From contig JASJPB010000023.1 of assembly GCA_031426915.1 (NCBI GenBank), positions 1-36,042 on the forward strand: a stretch of 36,042 nucleotides of DNA. Reading direction: 5' to 3'. A model generated the notes under the pieces. It made no database searches and was not told the DNA's origin. It saw only the letters and a list, made by a program, of their open reading frames with translations. A program made the position numbers and the translations under genes. Origin of the DNA: Sulfurimicrobium sp031426915. Its GTDB lineage: Bacteria > Pseudomonadota > Gammaproteobacteria > Burkholderiales > Sulfuricellaceae. Below, piece by piece: positions 23,783 through 32,715 of this stretch. Numbering within the stretch: position 1 is the stretch's first letter; each line of letters opens with the position of its first letter.

Positions 23783-24811
23783 ATGGAATTCTTTCAAACC
23801 TTGTTGGGTCCTGCATGGATAGTGGTATGGACGCTGATGAAAGTTGTCGCCATTGTCGGCCCGTTGCTGCTTGGAGTGGCTTATGTCACCTACGCCGAGC
23901 GCAAGGTGATCGGATACATGCAGGTACGCATCGGTCCCAATCGTGTGGGGCCGCTGGGTCTGCTGCAACCGATTGCGGACGGCCTGAAACTGATGATGAA
24001 GGAAATCATCATCCCCAGTGGCGCCAACAAGGGGCTATTTCTGCTTGGACCTGTTCTGTGCATGGCTCCCGCGCTGGTAGCCTGGGCGGTGATTCCATTT
24101 ACACCGGAACTGGTGCTGGCCAACATCGACGCCAGTTTACTGTTCATCATGGCCATCACTTCCATGGGTGTGTACGGTGTCGTGCTGGCTGGCTGGGCAT
24201 CCAATTCAAAATACCCTTTCCTGGGTGCAATGCGTTCCGCAGCCCAGATTATTTCGTATGAAATAGCCATGGGTTTTGCTCTGGTGGGTGTGTTGATGGC
24301 GGCGCAGAGTCTGAACCTGGTGGAGATCGTCAAGGCCCAGCAAGGTACGACATTCTTCAGTTGGTACTGGCTGCCGCTGTTCCCAATGTTCCTGGTGTAT
24401 CTCATTTCCTCGGTAGCGGAAATTAACCGCGCACCGTTCGACGTGGCCGAGGGCGAATCCGAAATCGTTGGTTTCCATGCCGAATATTCCGGCATGGCGT
24501 TCGCCGTATTTTTCCTGGCCGAATACGCCAACATGATCCTGGTGGCGACACTGTCGTCGTTGTTGTTCCTCGGTGGCTGGCTGCCGCTGTTCGACTTCGC
24601 GCCATTTACCTGGATACCCGGCTTCTTCTGGCTGATGGCCAAGATCTGTTTCGTGTTGTTCCTGTTCCTGTGGTTCCGGGCGACCTTCCCCCGCTACCGT
24701 TATGACCAGATCATGCGTTTGGGGTGGAAAGTATTCATTCCTGTGACACTGATATGGCTGCTGTTTGTCGGCGGCATGATGCAGACCCCGCTGGGTTATT
24801 TGTTCCACTGA
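23783..24811 (+). CDS. nuoH: NADH-quinone oxidoreductase subunit H
   Basis: NuoH (ND1) is the membrane subunit that forms the entrance of the quinone channel. Eight helices are expected. The matrix-side loops AERKVIGYMQVRIGPNRVGPLG and the acidic EINRAPFDVAEGESEIVGFHAEYSG are the family signatures. The ATG at 23783 (342 residues) is preferred over the TTG one codon earlier; AGAAGG lies about 10 bases upstream. nuoI starts 21 bases after its stop. Confidence 0.96.
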   Translation: MEFFQTLLGPAWIVVWTLMKVVAIVGPLLLGVAYVTYAERKVIGYMQVRIGPNRVGPLGLLQPIADGLKLMMKEIIIPSGANKGLFLLGPVLCMAPALVAWAVIPFTPELVLANIDASLLFIMAITSMGVYGVVLAGWASNSKYPFLGAMRSAAQIISYEIAMGFALVGVLMAAQSLNLVEIVKAQQGTTFFSWYWLPLFPMFLVYLISSVAEINRAPFDVAEGESEIVGFHAEYSGMAFAVFFLAEYANMILVATLSSLLFLGGWLPLFDFAPFTWIPGFFWLMAKICFVLFLFLWFRATFPRYRYDQIMRLGWKVFIPVTLIWLLFVGGMMQTPLGYLFH

Positions 24812-24832
24812 GAGCCGGGCACTTAAAGAAAA

Positions 24833-25324
24833 ATGATGAACCGCCTTAATGCATTCTTCAAAAGTCTGCTCCTGATCGAGTTGCTCAAGGGCATGGCCCT
24901 GACCGGGCGCTATCTGTTCGCGCGCAAGATCACGATTCAGTTCCCGGAAGAGCGTACTCCCATGTCTCCACGTTTCCGTGGCCTGCATGCCTTGCGCCGT
25001 TACCCCAATGGAGAAGAGCGTTGCATCGCCTGCAAGCTGTGCGAGGCGGTATGTCCGGCGATGGCTATTACCATAGACATGGAAGAACGCGCTGACGGGA
25101 CTCGCCGCACGACACGGTACGATATTGATCTTACCAAATGCATTTTTTGTGGGTTTTGCGAGGAATCCTGCCCGGTGGATTCCATCGTGGAAACAAGAGT
25201 TTTCGATTACCACGGTGAAAAACGTGGCGATCTAAACTACACCAAGCAAATGTTGCTGGCGGTAGGCGACAAGCATGAAGAACAGATTGCCCGCGATAGA
25301 GCGGCAGATGCGAAATACCGCTAG
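24833..25324 (+). CDS. nuoI: NADH-quinone oxidoreductase subunit I
   Basis: NuoI (TYKY family) holds the two [4Fe-4S] clusters N6a and N6b that link the NuoG wire to N2. The two ferredoxin motifs are C64-C67-C70-C74 (CIACKLCEAVCP) and C103-C106-C109-C113 (CIFCGFCEESCP). An amphipathic N-terminal helix (LNAFFKSLLLIELLKGMALTG) anchors it on the membrane arm. Two consecutive ATGs (24833, 24836) are possible, giving 163 or 162 residues. Confidence 0.96.
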   Translation: MMNRLNAFFKSLLLIELLKGMALTGRYLFARKITIQFPEERTPMSPRFRGLHALRRYPNGEERCIACKLCEAVCPAMAITIDMEERADGTRRTTRYDIDLTKCIFCGFCEESCPVDSIVETRVFDYHGEKRGDLNYTKQMLLAVGDKHEEQIARDRAADAKYR

Positions 25325-25345
25325 CTAATTGACAGGATTCGGTTG

Positions 25346-25993
25346 ATGACTTTTGAAACAGTGATCTTTTACTTTCTCGCGGCGATTCTGCTCTTCGCGG
25401 CCGCGCGAGTAGTGACAGCGCGCAATCCGGTGCATTCTGCGCTCTACCTGGTGCTGGCTTTTTTTACCGCTGCCGCGCTGTGGATCACGCTGGAGGCCGA
25501 GTTTCTCGCCATTACGCTGGTGCTGGTGTATGTGGGTGCAGTGATGGTGCTGTTTCTGTTCGTGGTGATGATGCTGGATATCAATTACGATTTGCTGCGA
25601 GAAGGATTCTGGCAAAACTTGCCATTTGCCTTGATGGTAGCCCTGTTGATGGCTGCGGAAATGGCGCTGGTGGTAGGAGGGCGTGATTTCTGGCAGGGTG
25701 GCGGCGCCGTGCCTAATACGCACGGACCGGGATACAGCAATATCAAGGAATTGGGGCGTCTGATCTACACCGAGTATGTCTATCCGTTCGAGATCGCCTC
25801 GGTGATTCTGCTGGTAGCGATTGTCGCGGCTATCGCGCTGACGCTGCGTCGCCGCAAGGACACCAAGTATCAGGATGCGGCCAAGCAGATCGCGGTGCGC
25901 CGCAATGACCGTTTGCGCATTATTCCCGTGCAGGCTGATACCAAGCTGAAACAATCGGCAGAAAACAGCCCGTCGCAGGAGCAACAAACTTGA
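25346..25993 (+). CDS. nuoJ: NADH-quinone oxidoreductase subunit J
   Basis: NuoJ (ND6) is a five-helix membrane subunit; its third helix carries a conserved pi-bulge region, here LVLVYVGAVMVLFLFVVMML. The 215-residue protein ends in a long charged tail (from about residue 168, LRRRKDTKYQDAAKQ) on the cytoplasmic side. The ATG at 25346 has AGGA 8 bases upstream; the TTG one codon earlier is less likely. Confidence 0.95.
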   Translation: MTFETVIFYFLAAILLFAAARVVTARNPVHSALYLVLAFFTAAALWITLEAEFLAITLVLVYVGAVMVLFLFVVMMLDINYDLLREGFWQNLPFALMVALLMAAEMALVVGGRDFWQGGGAVPNTHGPGYSNIKELGRLIYTEYVYPFEIASVILLVAIVAAIALTLRRRKDTKYQDAAKQIAVRRNDRLRIIPVQADTKLKQSAENSPSQEQQT

Positions 25994-26003
25994 GGACCCA
26001 CTG

Positions 26004-26309
26004 GTGCTGACACTTTCCCATTATCTGGTTCTGGGCGCGATCCTGTTTTCCATTAGCGTGTTGGGAATTTTTCTCAACCGCAAGAACGTCATTATCATTC
26101 TGATGGCAATCGAGTTGATGCTGCTGGCCGTGAACATGAACTTTGTCGCGTTCTCGCATTACCTGCACGATACGGCGGGGCAGGTATTCGTCTTTTTCAT
26201 TCTTACGGTGGCAGCAGCTGAGGCTGCAATCGGCCTGGCGATTCTGGTGGTATTGTTCCGCAACTTACGCACGATCAATGTACAAGACCTGGATCATCTG
26301 AAGGGATAA
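26004..26309 (+). CDS. nuoK: NADH-quinone oxidoreductase subunit K
   Basis: NuoK (ND4L) is a three-helix subunit with two buried glutamates essential for proton pumping; both are visible here in MAIELMLLAVN and AAAEAAIGLAI. The length of 101 residues is standard. The start is GTG at 26004, with GAGGA 7 bases upstream overlapping the nuoJ stop codon, which couples the two genes. The gap to nuoL is 46 bases. Confidence 0.96.
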   Translation: MLTLSHYLVLGAILFSISVLGIFLNRKNVIIILMAIELMLLAVNMNFVAFSHYLHDTAGQVFVFFILTVAAAEAAIGLAILVVLFRNLRTINVQDLDHLKG

Positions 26310-26355
26310 AAAGCATGGTGTGCTATGCGCGCCTTACATGCCGAGAACTTAACAC

Positions 26356-28344
26356 ATGACTGAAATGCAAAAACTTTATCTGCTCGTGCCCCTGGCGCCC
26401 CTGGCCGGAGCCTTGGTTGCCGGCCTGTTTGGCCGCGTGATCGGGCGCAGCCTGTCGCACTGGGTGACCATTGCGGGTGTGGCCATTTCCTTCGTGGCTT
26501 CACTCCTGATTTTTCGGGACGTGGCGGCAGGTCATACCTTCAACGGCAGCGTTTACACCTGGCTGACTTCCGGCGACATGCGCTTCGAAGTGGGATTCCT
26601 GATTGACCAGTTGTCGGCCCTGATGATGATTGTGGTGACATTCGTCTCGCTGATGGTCCATATCTACACCATCGGATACATGGCGGAAGACCCCGGCTAC
26701 CAGCGTTTCTTCAGTTACATCTCGCTGTTTACCTTTTCGATGCTGATGCTGGTGATGAGCAACAATTTCCTTCAGCTCTTCTTCGGCTGGGAAGCCGTGG
26801 GGCTGGTGTCATATTTGCTGATCGGTTTCTGGTATACCCGCCCGACGGCGATCTATGCCAACCTGAAGGCATTCCTGGTCAATCGTGTCGGCGATTTCGG
26901 TTTTCTGCTGGGCATCGGTATGGTGCTGGCGTACTTTGGCACCCTCGACTATGCCGCGGTATTTGCGCTGGCACCGGAAATGGCAAGCCACAAGGTCAGC
27001 CTGCTGGCCGGTGAGAGCTGGCAATTGATGACGGTGATCTGCATCTTGCTGTTTATCGGCGCCATGGGCAAATCCGCGCAATTTCCGCTGCATGTCTGGT
27101 TGCCCGATTCAATGGAAGGCCCGACCCCGATTTCCGCCTTGATTCACGCCGCTACCATGGTGACCGCCGGTATTTTCATGGTGTCGCGCATGTCGCCATT
27201 GTTTGAACTGTCCGAAACTGCGCTGTCATTCGTCATCGTGATCGGCGCCATCACCGCGCTGTTCATGGCCCTGATCGCCATCGTGCAAACCGATATCAAA
27301 CGCGTGGTGGCTTATTCCACCCTGTCGCAGCTCGGCTACATGACCGTGGCACTGGGCGCCTCGGCGTACTCCGCAGCCATCTTCCACCTCATGACCCATG
27401 CCTTCTTCAAGGCAGTGCTCTTTCTCGGCGCCGGTTCGGTCATTATCGCCATGCATCACCAGCAGGACATGCGCTACATGGGTGGCCTACGCAAATACAT
27501 GCCGATCACCTACCTGACTGTGCTGATCGGCGCCATCGCCAATGCCGGCCTGCCGCCTTTCGCCGGCTTTTTCTCCAAGGATTCGATCATCGAGGCAGTT
27601 GGCCTGTCAACCATACCGGGCGCGGGTTTTGCATACTTCGCGGTTCTTGCGGGGGTATTCATCGGCGGCTTCTATTCATTCCGCCTGGTGTTCTTTACCT
27701 TCCACGGCGAGGAGCGCTTCCGCCATGCGCCACAAGGCGAGCACGGTCATCATGACGACCACGGCCATGGCCCTGCAGTGCCGCACGAGTCACCCAAGGT
27801 GGTGACGCTACCGCTGCTGCTGCTGGCGATACCTTCCATCGCGGCGGGATGGCTGATCGGGCCGATTTTGTTCGGTGGCTACTTTGGGGATTCGATTTAC
27901 ATCTCGCACGATCATCACGCTATCGCCCACATGGCCGAAGAATTCCACGGCGTGGTGGGGATGATGCTGCATGCGCTGACCACGCTGCCTTTCTGGCTCG
28001 CCGTCAGTGGCGCTGGAACGGCATGGTTCCTGTACATCAAACGCCCCGACCTGCCGGCGGTGATCAAGTCCAAATTCGGCCTGATCTCCTTCATCCTGGA
28101 ACAAAAATACGGCTTCGATGCCTTCAACGATTTCTTCTTTGCCGGCGGCGCGCGCCTGCTTGGCCGCAGCTTGTGGCGTTTCGGTGATGTATGGCTAATC
28201 GACGGGCTATTCGTGAATGGAACCGCACGAGTCGTTGGCTGGACTTCCACGCTGATCAGACATGTACAGTCCGGCTACATTTACCACTATGCGTTCGCCA
28301 TGATCATCGGTGTGTTCCTGATGATTTCGCTGTTCGTGAGATGA
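26356..28344 (+). CDS. nuoL: NADH-quinone oxidoreductase subunit L
   Basis: NuoL (ND5) is the distal antiporter-like proton pump, with a long lateral helix that braces the membrane arm. The 662-residue protein has the family core LQLFFGWEAVGLVSYLLIGFW, FIGAMGKSAQFPLHVWLPDSMEGPTPISALIHAATMVTAG (with the pumping lysine) and KRVVAYSTLSQLGYM. A His-rich stretch (H463 to H477, GEHGHHDDHGHG) lies in the loop before the C-terminal helices; similar stretches occur in other proteobacterial NuoL proteins. An ATG three codons later is an alternative start. Confidence 0.96.
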   Translation: MTEMQKLYLLVPLAPLAGALVAGLFGRVIGRSLSHWVTIAGVAISFVASLLIFRDVAAGHTFNGSVYTWLTSGDMRFEVGFLIDQLSALMMIVVTFVSLMVHIYTIGYMAEDPGYQRFFSYISLFTFSMLMLVMSNNFLQLFFGWEAVGLVSYLLIGFWYTRPTAIYANLKAFLVNRVGDFGFLLGIGMVLAYFGTLDYAAVFALAPEMASHKVSLLAGESWQLMTVICILLFIGAMGKSAQFPLHVWLPDSMEGPTPISALIHAATMVTAGIFMVSRMSPLFELSETALSFVIVIGAITALFMALIAIVQTDIKRVVAYSTLSQLGYMTVALGASAYSAAIFHLMTHAFFKAVLFLGAGSVIIAMHHQQDMRYMGGLRKYMPITYLTVLIGAIANAGLPPFAGFFSKDSIIEAVGLSTIPGAGFAYFAVLAGVFIGGFYSFRLVFFTFHGEERFRHAPQGEHGHHDDHGHGPAVPHESPKVVTLPLLLLAIPSIAAGWLIGPILFGGYFGDSIYISHDHHAIAHMAEEFHGVVGMMLHALTTLPFWLAVSGAGTAWFLYIKRPDLPAVIKSKFGLISFILEQKYGFDAFNDFFFAGGARLLGRSLWRFGDVWLIDGLFVNGTARVVGWTSTLIRHVQSGYIYHYAFAMIIGVFLMISLFVR

Positions 28345-28369
28345 TGAGACAGAGTGATTTAGGGAAGTT

Positions 28370-29854
28370 ATGAGCGAAGGTTCGACATTGTTAAGCTGGG
28401 TGATCTGGTTACCGATCGTGGCAGGTCTGATGGTGCTCGCCACCGGCAGCGACCGTAACGCGCCTGTGGCGCGCATTATTGCGCTGATTGGCGCGATCGC
28501 CGGGTTTGTGGCCAGCATTCCGTTGTTTACCGCATTCAACCGGCTGTCCAGCGGCATGCAATTCGTCGAGTACAAGTCCTGGATTCCGGCCTTCAATATT
28601 CACTACCACCTCGGTGTGGACGGCATATCGGTTCTGTTTATCCTGCTGACCAGTTTTACTACCTTGCTGGTGGTGATTGCCGGCTGGCAGGTGATCCAGA
28701 AGAAGGTGGCGCAGTATATGGCCGCGTTCCTCATCATGTCCGGCTTGATGAATGGTGTGTTTGCTGCGCTCGACGCCATCCTGTTCTATGTGTTCTGGGA
28801 AGCGATGCTGATCCCGATGTTTATCGCCATCGGGGTATGGGGCGGACCAAACCGGGTGTACGCAGCAGTTAAGTTCTTCCTTTACACATTGACCGGTTCC
28901 CTGCTGATGCTGGTGGCTTTCATCTACCTGTTTCACAAGTCAGGCGGCAGCTTCAGCATTCTCGAATATCACCGCTTGCCCCTGGGGATTGAAGCGCAAA
29001 TCCTGATCTTCATCGCCTTCTTTACCGCCTTTGCAGTCAAGGTGCCGATGTGGCCGGTTCATACCTGGCTGCCGGATGCGCACGTCGAAGCGCCTACCGG
29101 TGGCTCCGTGGTGCTGGCGGCAATCATGCTGAAAGTCGGCGCTTACGGCTTCCTGCGTTTCTCGCTACCGATTGTGCCCGATGCCAGCCATGCCCTGTCG
29201 GGATTCATGATCGTGCTGTCACTGATCGCGGTGGTGTATATCGGCCTGGTGGCACTGGCACAAAGCGACATGAAGAAGCTCATCGCTTACTCTTCCATTT
29301 CACATATGGGCTTCGTGACGCTGGGCTTGTTCATCTTCAATAATTTGGGCATGGAAGGTGCGCTGGTACAGATGATTTCGCATGGCTTCATCTCCGGCGC
29401 ATTGTTCCTGTGCGTGGGTGTGATGTATGACCGCATGCACTCGCGGCAAATTGCCGATTATGGTGGCGTGGCCAATAAAATGCCGGTTTTCGCCGCGTTC
29501 TTCATGCTTTTTGCCATGGCCAACTCCGGTTTGCCGGGCACCAGCGGCTTCGTGGGCGAGTTCATGGTGATCCTGGGCGCCATCAAGGTTAACTTCTGGT
29601 ACGGCTTCCTGGCCGCCTCCACGCTGATTTTCGGTGCCGCCTATACACTCTGGATGTACAAGCGGGTGGTATTCGGCGCGGTGGCGAATGCTCATGTGGA
29701 GCAATTGACCGATATCGGGCGCCGGGAAATCCTGGTTATGACTTTGCTGACGCTTGCCGTCCTGGGGATGGGCTTATATCCGTTACCCTTCACCGAAGTG
29801 ATGCATGCTTCTGTCAACAATCTGCTCGCTCATGTGGCGCAAAGCAAGCTGTAA
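28370..29854 (+). CDS. nuoM: NADH-quinone oxidoreductase subunit M
   Basis: NuoM (ND4) is the middle antiporter-like proton pump. The 494-residue protein has about 14 helices, with the signatures LFYVFWEAMLIPMFIAIGVWGG (glutamate of the first half channel) and FAVKVPMWPVHTWLPDAHVEAPTGGSVVLAAIMLKVGAYG, followed by KKLIAYSSISHMGFV. AGGGA lies a few bases before the ATG. It starts 26 bases after nuoL and is followed 31 bases later by nuoN. Confidence 0.96.
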   Translation: MSEGSTLLSWVIWLPIVAGLMVLATGSDRNAPVARIIALIGAIAGFVASIPLFTAFNRLSSGMQFVEYKSWIPAFNIHYHLGVDGISVLFILLTSFTTLLVVIAGWQVIQKKVAQYMAAFLIMSGLMNGVFAALDAILFYVFWEAMLIPMFIAIGVWGGPNRVYAAVKFFLYTLTGSLLMLVAFIYLFHKSGGSFSILEYHRLPLGIEAQILIFIAFFTAFAVKVPMWPVHTWLPDAHVEAPTGGSVVLAAIMLKVGAYGFLRFSLPIVPDASHALSGFMIVLSLIAVVYIGLVALAQSDMKKLIAYSSISHMGFVTLGLFIFNNLGMEGALVQMISHGFISGALFLCVGVMYDRMHSRQIADYGGVANKMPVFAAFFMLFAMANSGLPGTSGFVGEFMVILGAIKVNFWYGFLAASTLIFGAAYTLWMYKRVVFGAVANAHVEQLTDIGRREILVMTLLTLAVLGMGLYPLPFTEVMHASVNNLLAHVAQSKL

Positions 29855-29884
29855 TCGCGTAGCAAGCTATTTAGAGAGAATGTA

Positions 29885-31336
29885 ATGATCGTTGCCATGC
29901 CTGACCTGACGCCAGCCCTGCCGGAAATCTTCGTGCTGGTGATGGTTTCGTTTATCCTCATCGTCGACCTGTTCTTATCCAGCAAGAACCGTGTCGTGAC
30001 CTATGCGCTGACCCAGCTCACTTTGCTTGGAGCCGCATGGATTACGGTTTCCACCCATTCTTCCGCTCCTGCCTATACTTTTAGCAACATGTTTGTCGAC
30101 GATGCCATGGCTGATGTGCTCAAGTTGATGAGCTATATCACAGTATCCGTGGTGCTGGTGTATTCACGCAGTTACATCAGCCTGCGCGGATTATTCCGGG
30201 GTGAGTTTTTTGCGCTTGCCCTGTTCGCGCTGCTGGGCATGATGGTGATGATTTCCGCCAACCACTTCCTGGTCCTGTATATGGGGCTAGAACTGCTGTC
30301 ACTCAGTCTCTATGCCATGGTCGCGCTGCAACGGGATTCGGCCTTGGCTACGGAAGCGGCGATGAAATATTTCGTACTTGGGGCACTGGCTTCCGGCTTG
30401 CTGTTGTACGGGATGTCGATGCTTTATGGCGTAACCGGCAGCCTGAATCTGAATCAGGTGGCGACCGTGATCCAGCACGGCGTGACAGGTAGTCATGTGG
30501 TATTGACATTCGGCCTGGTATTTATCGTGGCCGGTCTGGCGTTCAAGCTTGGTGTGGTTCCGTTCCACATGTGGATTCCCGACGTTTACCAAGGGGCTCC
30601 TACTGCGGTGACGCTTTTTATCGGCAGCGCACCCAAGATTGCAGCTTTCGCCTTTGTCACCCGTTTGCTGGTGGAAGGTATGCAAGGCCTCCTTCATGAC
30701 TGGCAGGGGATGCTCGTCATCCTGGCGCTGCTTTCCATGGCGATCGGCAATATCACCGCCATCGCCCAGACCAACATCAAGCGCATGCTGGCCTACTCGA
30801 CAATTTCGCATATGGGCTTTCTGCTGCTCGGCTTTCTTTCCGGCACGCTGAACGGCTACAGTTCCTCCATGTTCTATGTCCTGGTTTATGTGCTGATGAG
30901 CATGGGCGGATTTGGCATGATCATGTTGTTGTCGCGCCAGGGCTTCGAAGCGGAAAATCTGGATGACTTCAAGGGCCTCAACCAGCGTAGTCCATGGTAT
31001 GCCTTCGTGATGCTGCTGTTGATGTTCTCAATGGCCGGTGTCCCACCAACGGTAGGTTTCTACGCCAAATTGTCGGTGCTCCAGGCCGCACTCCAGGCCG
31101 GTTTCGTCTGGCTGGTTGTGGCGGCGGTGCTGTTCTCGGTGATTGGCGCATTTTACTATCTGCGCATCATCAAGCTGATGTACTTCGACGCGCCGACCGA
31201 TGAAACCCCTGTGAAACCGGAGGGAGATATGGCGATGCTCATGAGTACGAACGGAATTGGTGTTCTTGCGCTGGGACTCCTGCCCCAACCTTTGATGGGT
31301 TTGTGTGCTTACGCCATTCAGCGCTCCCTGCTATGA
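29885..31336 (+). CDS. nuoN: NADH-quinone oxidoreductase subunit N
   Basis: NuoN (ND2) is the proximal antiporter-like proton pump. The 483-residue protein shows FLVLYMGLELLSLSLYAMVAL, FKLGVVPFHMWIPDVYQGAPTAVTLFIGSAPKIAAFA and KRMLAYSTISHMGFLLLGFL. AGAGAA precedes the ATG at 29885; an in-frame ATG four codons later is possible. Its stop overlaps the start of the DUF2818 gene (ATGA), so the operon continues beyond the 14 canonical genes. Confidence 0.96.
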   Translation: MIVAMPDLTPALPEIFVLVMVSFILIVDLFLSSKNRVVTYALTQLTLLGAAWITVSTHSSAPAYTFSNMFVDDAMADVLKLMSYITVSVVLVYSRSYISLRGLFRGEFFALALFALLGMMVMISANHFLVLYMGLELLSLSLYAMVALQRDSALATEAAMKYFVLGALASGLLLYGMSMLYGVTGSLNLNQVATVIQHGVTGSHVVLTFGLVFIVAGLAFKLGVVPFHMWIPDVYQGAPTAVTLFIGSAPKIAAFAFVTRLLVEGMQGLLHDWQGMLVILALLSMAIGNITAIAQTNIKRMLAYSTISHMGFLLLGFLSGTLNGYSSSMFYVLVYVLMSMGGFGMIMLLSRQGFEAENLDDFKGLNQRSPWYAFVMLLLMFSMAGVPPTVGFYAKLSVLQAALQAGFVWLVVAAVLFSVIGAFYYLRIIKLMYFDAPTDETPVKPEGDMAMLMSTNGIGVLALGLLPQPLMGLCAYAIQRSLL

Positions 31337-31626
31337 ATATGGGGATTGTGATTCTTCTGGTATTGGCACTGGCGGCTGCAAACTTGCCATTCGTGGCGGA
31401 ACGGCTTTTCTTCATGTTTCCGCTCCGTCAAGCTAAACACCTGGGATGGCATCTACTGGAACTAATGGTTCTGTATTTCCTTGTGGGCGGGGTCAGCATC
31501 GTGCTTGAACAGCAACTAGGGCCGCGTCATCCTCAAAACTGGGAGTTTTACGCTGTAACTGCCTGCCTGTTCCTGGTATTCGGATTCCCGGGCTTCACCT
31601 ATCGCTATCTTTGGCGCAAGAGGTAA
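31333..31626 (+). CDS. DUF2818 family membrane protein
   Basis: A 97-residue protein with about three hydrophobic helices (residues 3-22, 36-58 and 72-90), starting MNMGIVILLVLALAAANLPFVAERLF and ending in the basic YRYLWRKR. I recognise it as DUF2818, a betaproteobacterial family that I recall directly after nuoN; no function has been assigned to my knowledge. The start at 31333 overlaps the nuoN stop by four bases. The coupling suggests an accessory, assembly or stabilising role for complex I, which is inference only. Confidence 0.88.
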   Translation: MNMGIVILLVLALAAANLPFVAERLFFMFPLRQAKHLGWHLLELMVLYFLVGGVSIVLEQQLGPRHPQNWEFYAVTACLFLVFGFPGFTYRYLWRKR

Positions 31627-31685
31627 CTGAGATTCTGCGCATCCGTTCGTTTTGTTACTGACGATCAGGATTTGAGGGGGCGCAT

Positions 31686-32261
31686 ATGGCAGCCGAGGAT
31701 CTCACCGAAAAGCAGTTATCTTCCCGCAGTGTCTACCAAGGTACGCTGCTGCATGTAAAGGAAGACAGGGTAGAGCTGCCGGACGGAAATCGTTCTACTC
31801 GCGAGTATATCGTTCATCCAGGTGCCGTCGTGGTGATTCCGTTACTGGGAAATGGGGACGTGGTTATGGAGCGACAATTCCGTTATCCACTGCGCCGCGA
31901 CCTTTACGAGTTGCCAGCCGGCAAGCTTGACTCCGGCGAGAATCCACTCGCCTGTGCCCGGCGCGAATTGCTTGAAGAAACAGGATACATCGCCAAAAAA
32001 TGGCGTTTCGTCGCGACCATACACCCCTGCATTGGCTATTCGGATGAGGTCATGAGCCTTTACCTTGCGCAGGAACTTACCTTGGGCGAGCACAATCGGG
32101 ACGGCGATGAATTTCTCGAAATATTTCACCTGCCTGTACAGGAAGCACTTGAATGGGTGCGGACGGGGCGAATTACCGATGTCAAGACGGTGATAGGCTT
32201 GTTCTGGTCGGAAAAAATTATTCAAGGCTGGCAACTTCCTCAAGGCTTACGGCCAGAATAA
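31686..32261 (+). CDS. Nudix hydrolase, ADP-ribose pyrophosphatase type
   Basis: A 191-residue Nudix enzyme of the NudF type, which splits ADP-ribose into AMP and ribose-5-phosphate. The full Nudix box GX5EX7REUXEEXGU is intact from G79 to Y101, with R93-E94 and E97-E98 as the metal-binding core. VMERQFRYPLRRDLYELPAGKLD upstream is typical of ADP-ribose hydrolases. GAGGGGG lies 5 bases before the ATG. It is 59 bases after the DUF2818 gene on the same strand; Nudix genes often sit near nuo in betaproteobacteria, where a link to NAD(H) turnover is plausible. Substrate is inferred from family. Confidence 0.88.
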   Translation: MAAEDLTEKQLSSRSVYQGTLLHVKEDRVELPDGNRSTREYIVHPGAVVVIPLLGNGDVVMERQFRYPLRRDLYELPAGKLDSGENPLACARRELLEETGYIAKKWRFVATIHPCIGYSDEVMSLYLAQELTLGEHNRDGDEFLEIFHLPVQEALEWVRTGRITDVKTVIGLFWSEKIIQGWQLPQGLRPE

Positions 32262-32337
32262 GGTTTTGGGTGTTAGTGGCTGGGTGTATCATGCATCGAA
32301 ATAATTAATGTGTTTGCGAAGACGGCAAGAAAAATTA

Positions 32338-32715
32338 ATGAGCAATAAAACCGTATTGATTGTCGATGACAGCAGGGTATCGCGCATGATGATCCGCGCC
32401 TTCATCCTCGAAAAAAAACCAGAATGGCAGATCTTTGAGGCGGCTAACGGTGAGGAAGCCTTGGCACAGGTACGCGAGAATATGCCGGACTATGTCACCA
32501 TGGACATGAACATGCCCGGAATGGACGGCATCGCGGTATCTGAGAAGATCAAGCAAGCTTACCCGGTGACGAAAATCGTTCTTCTTACAGCAAATGTTCA
32601 GGATAGCTCGCGTAACAAGGCCCAAATTCTGGATATCGCTTTTGTGGCCAAGCCTATTACTAGCGCGAGTATTCAGCATGTTTTGGCATATTTCATGCAG
32701 CCTTTGAATGATTGA
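32338..32715 (+). CDS. stand-alone CheY-like response regulator receiver
   Basis: A 125-residue single receiver domain with no output domain. The acidic pair D10-D11, phospho-acceptor D56 (TMDMNMPG), T84 (LLTAN) and K105 (AKPIT) are all present, so it should be phosphorylatable. The ATG at 32338 is used; an in-frame ATG at 32308 adds ten basic residues and is less likely. The stop lies inside the next gene (8-base overlap), so it is coupled to the CheC-type phosphatase. No histidine kinase is in the window; the partner kinase must be elsewhere. Confidence 0.93.
   Translation: MSNKTVLIVDDSRVSRMMIRAFILEKKPEWQIFEAANGEEALAQVRENMPDYVTMDMNMPGMDGIAVSEKIKQAYPVTKIVLLTANVQDSSRNKAQILDIAFVAKPITSASIQHVLAYFMQPLND

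Noticed and set aside
27742..27789. His-rich stretch in NuoL as a metal-binding sensor
   Set aside because: Comparable His-rich loops are common in proteobacterial NuoL; nothing here points to a separate function.
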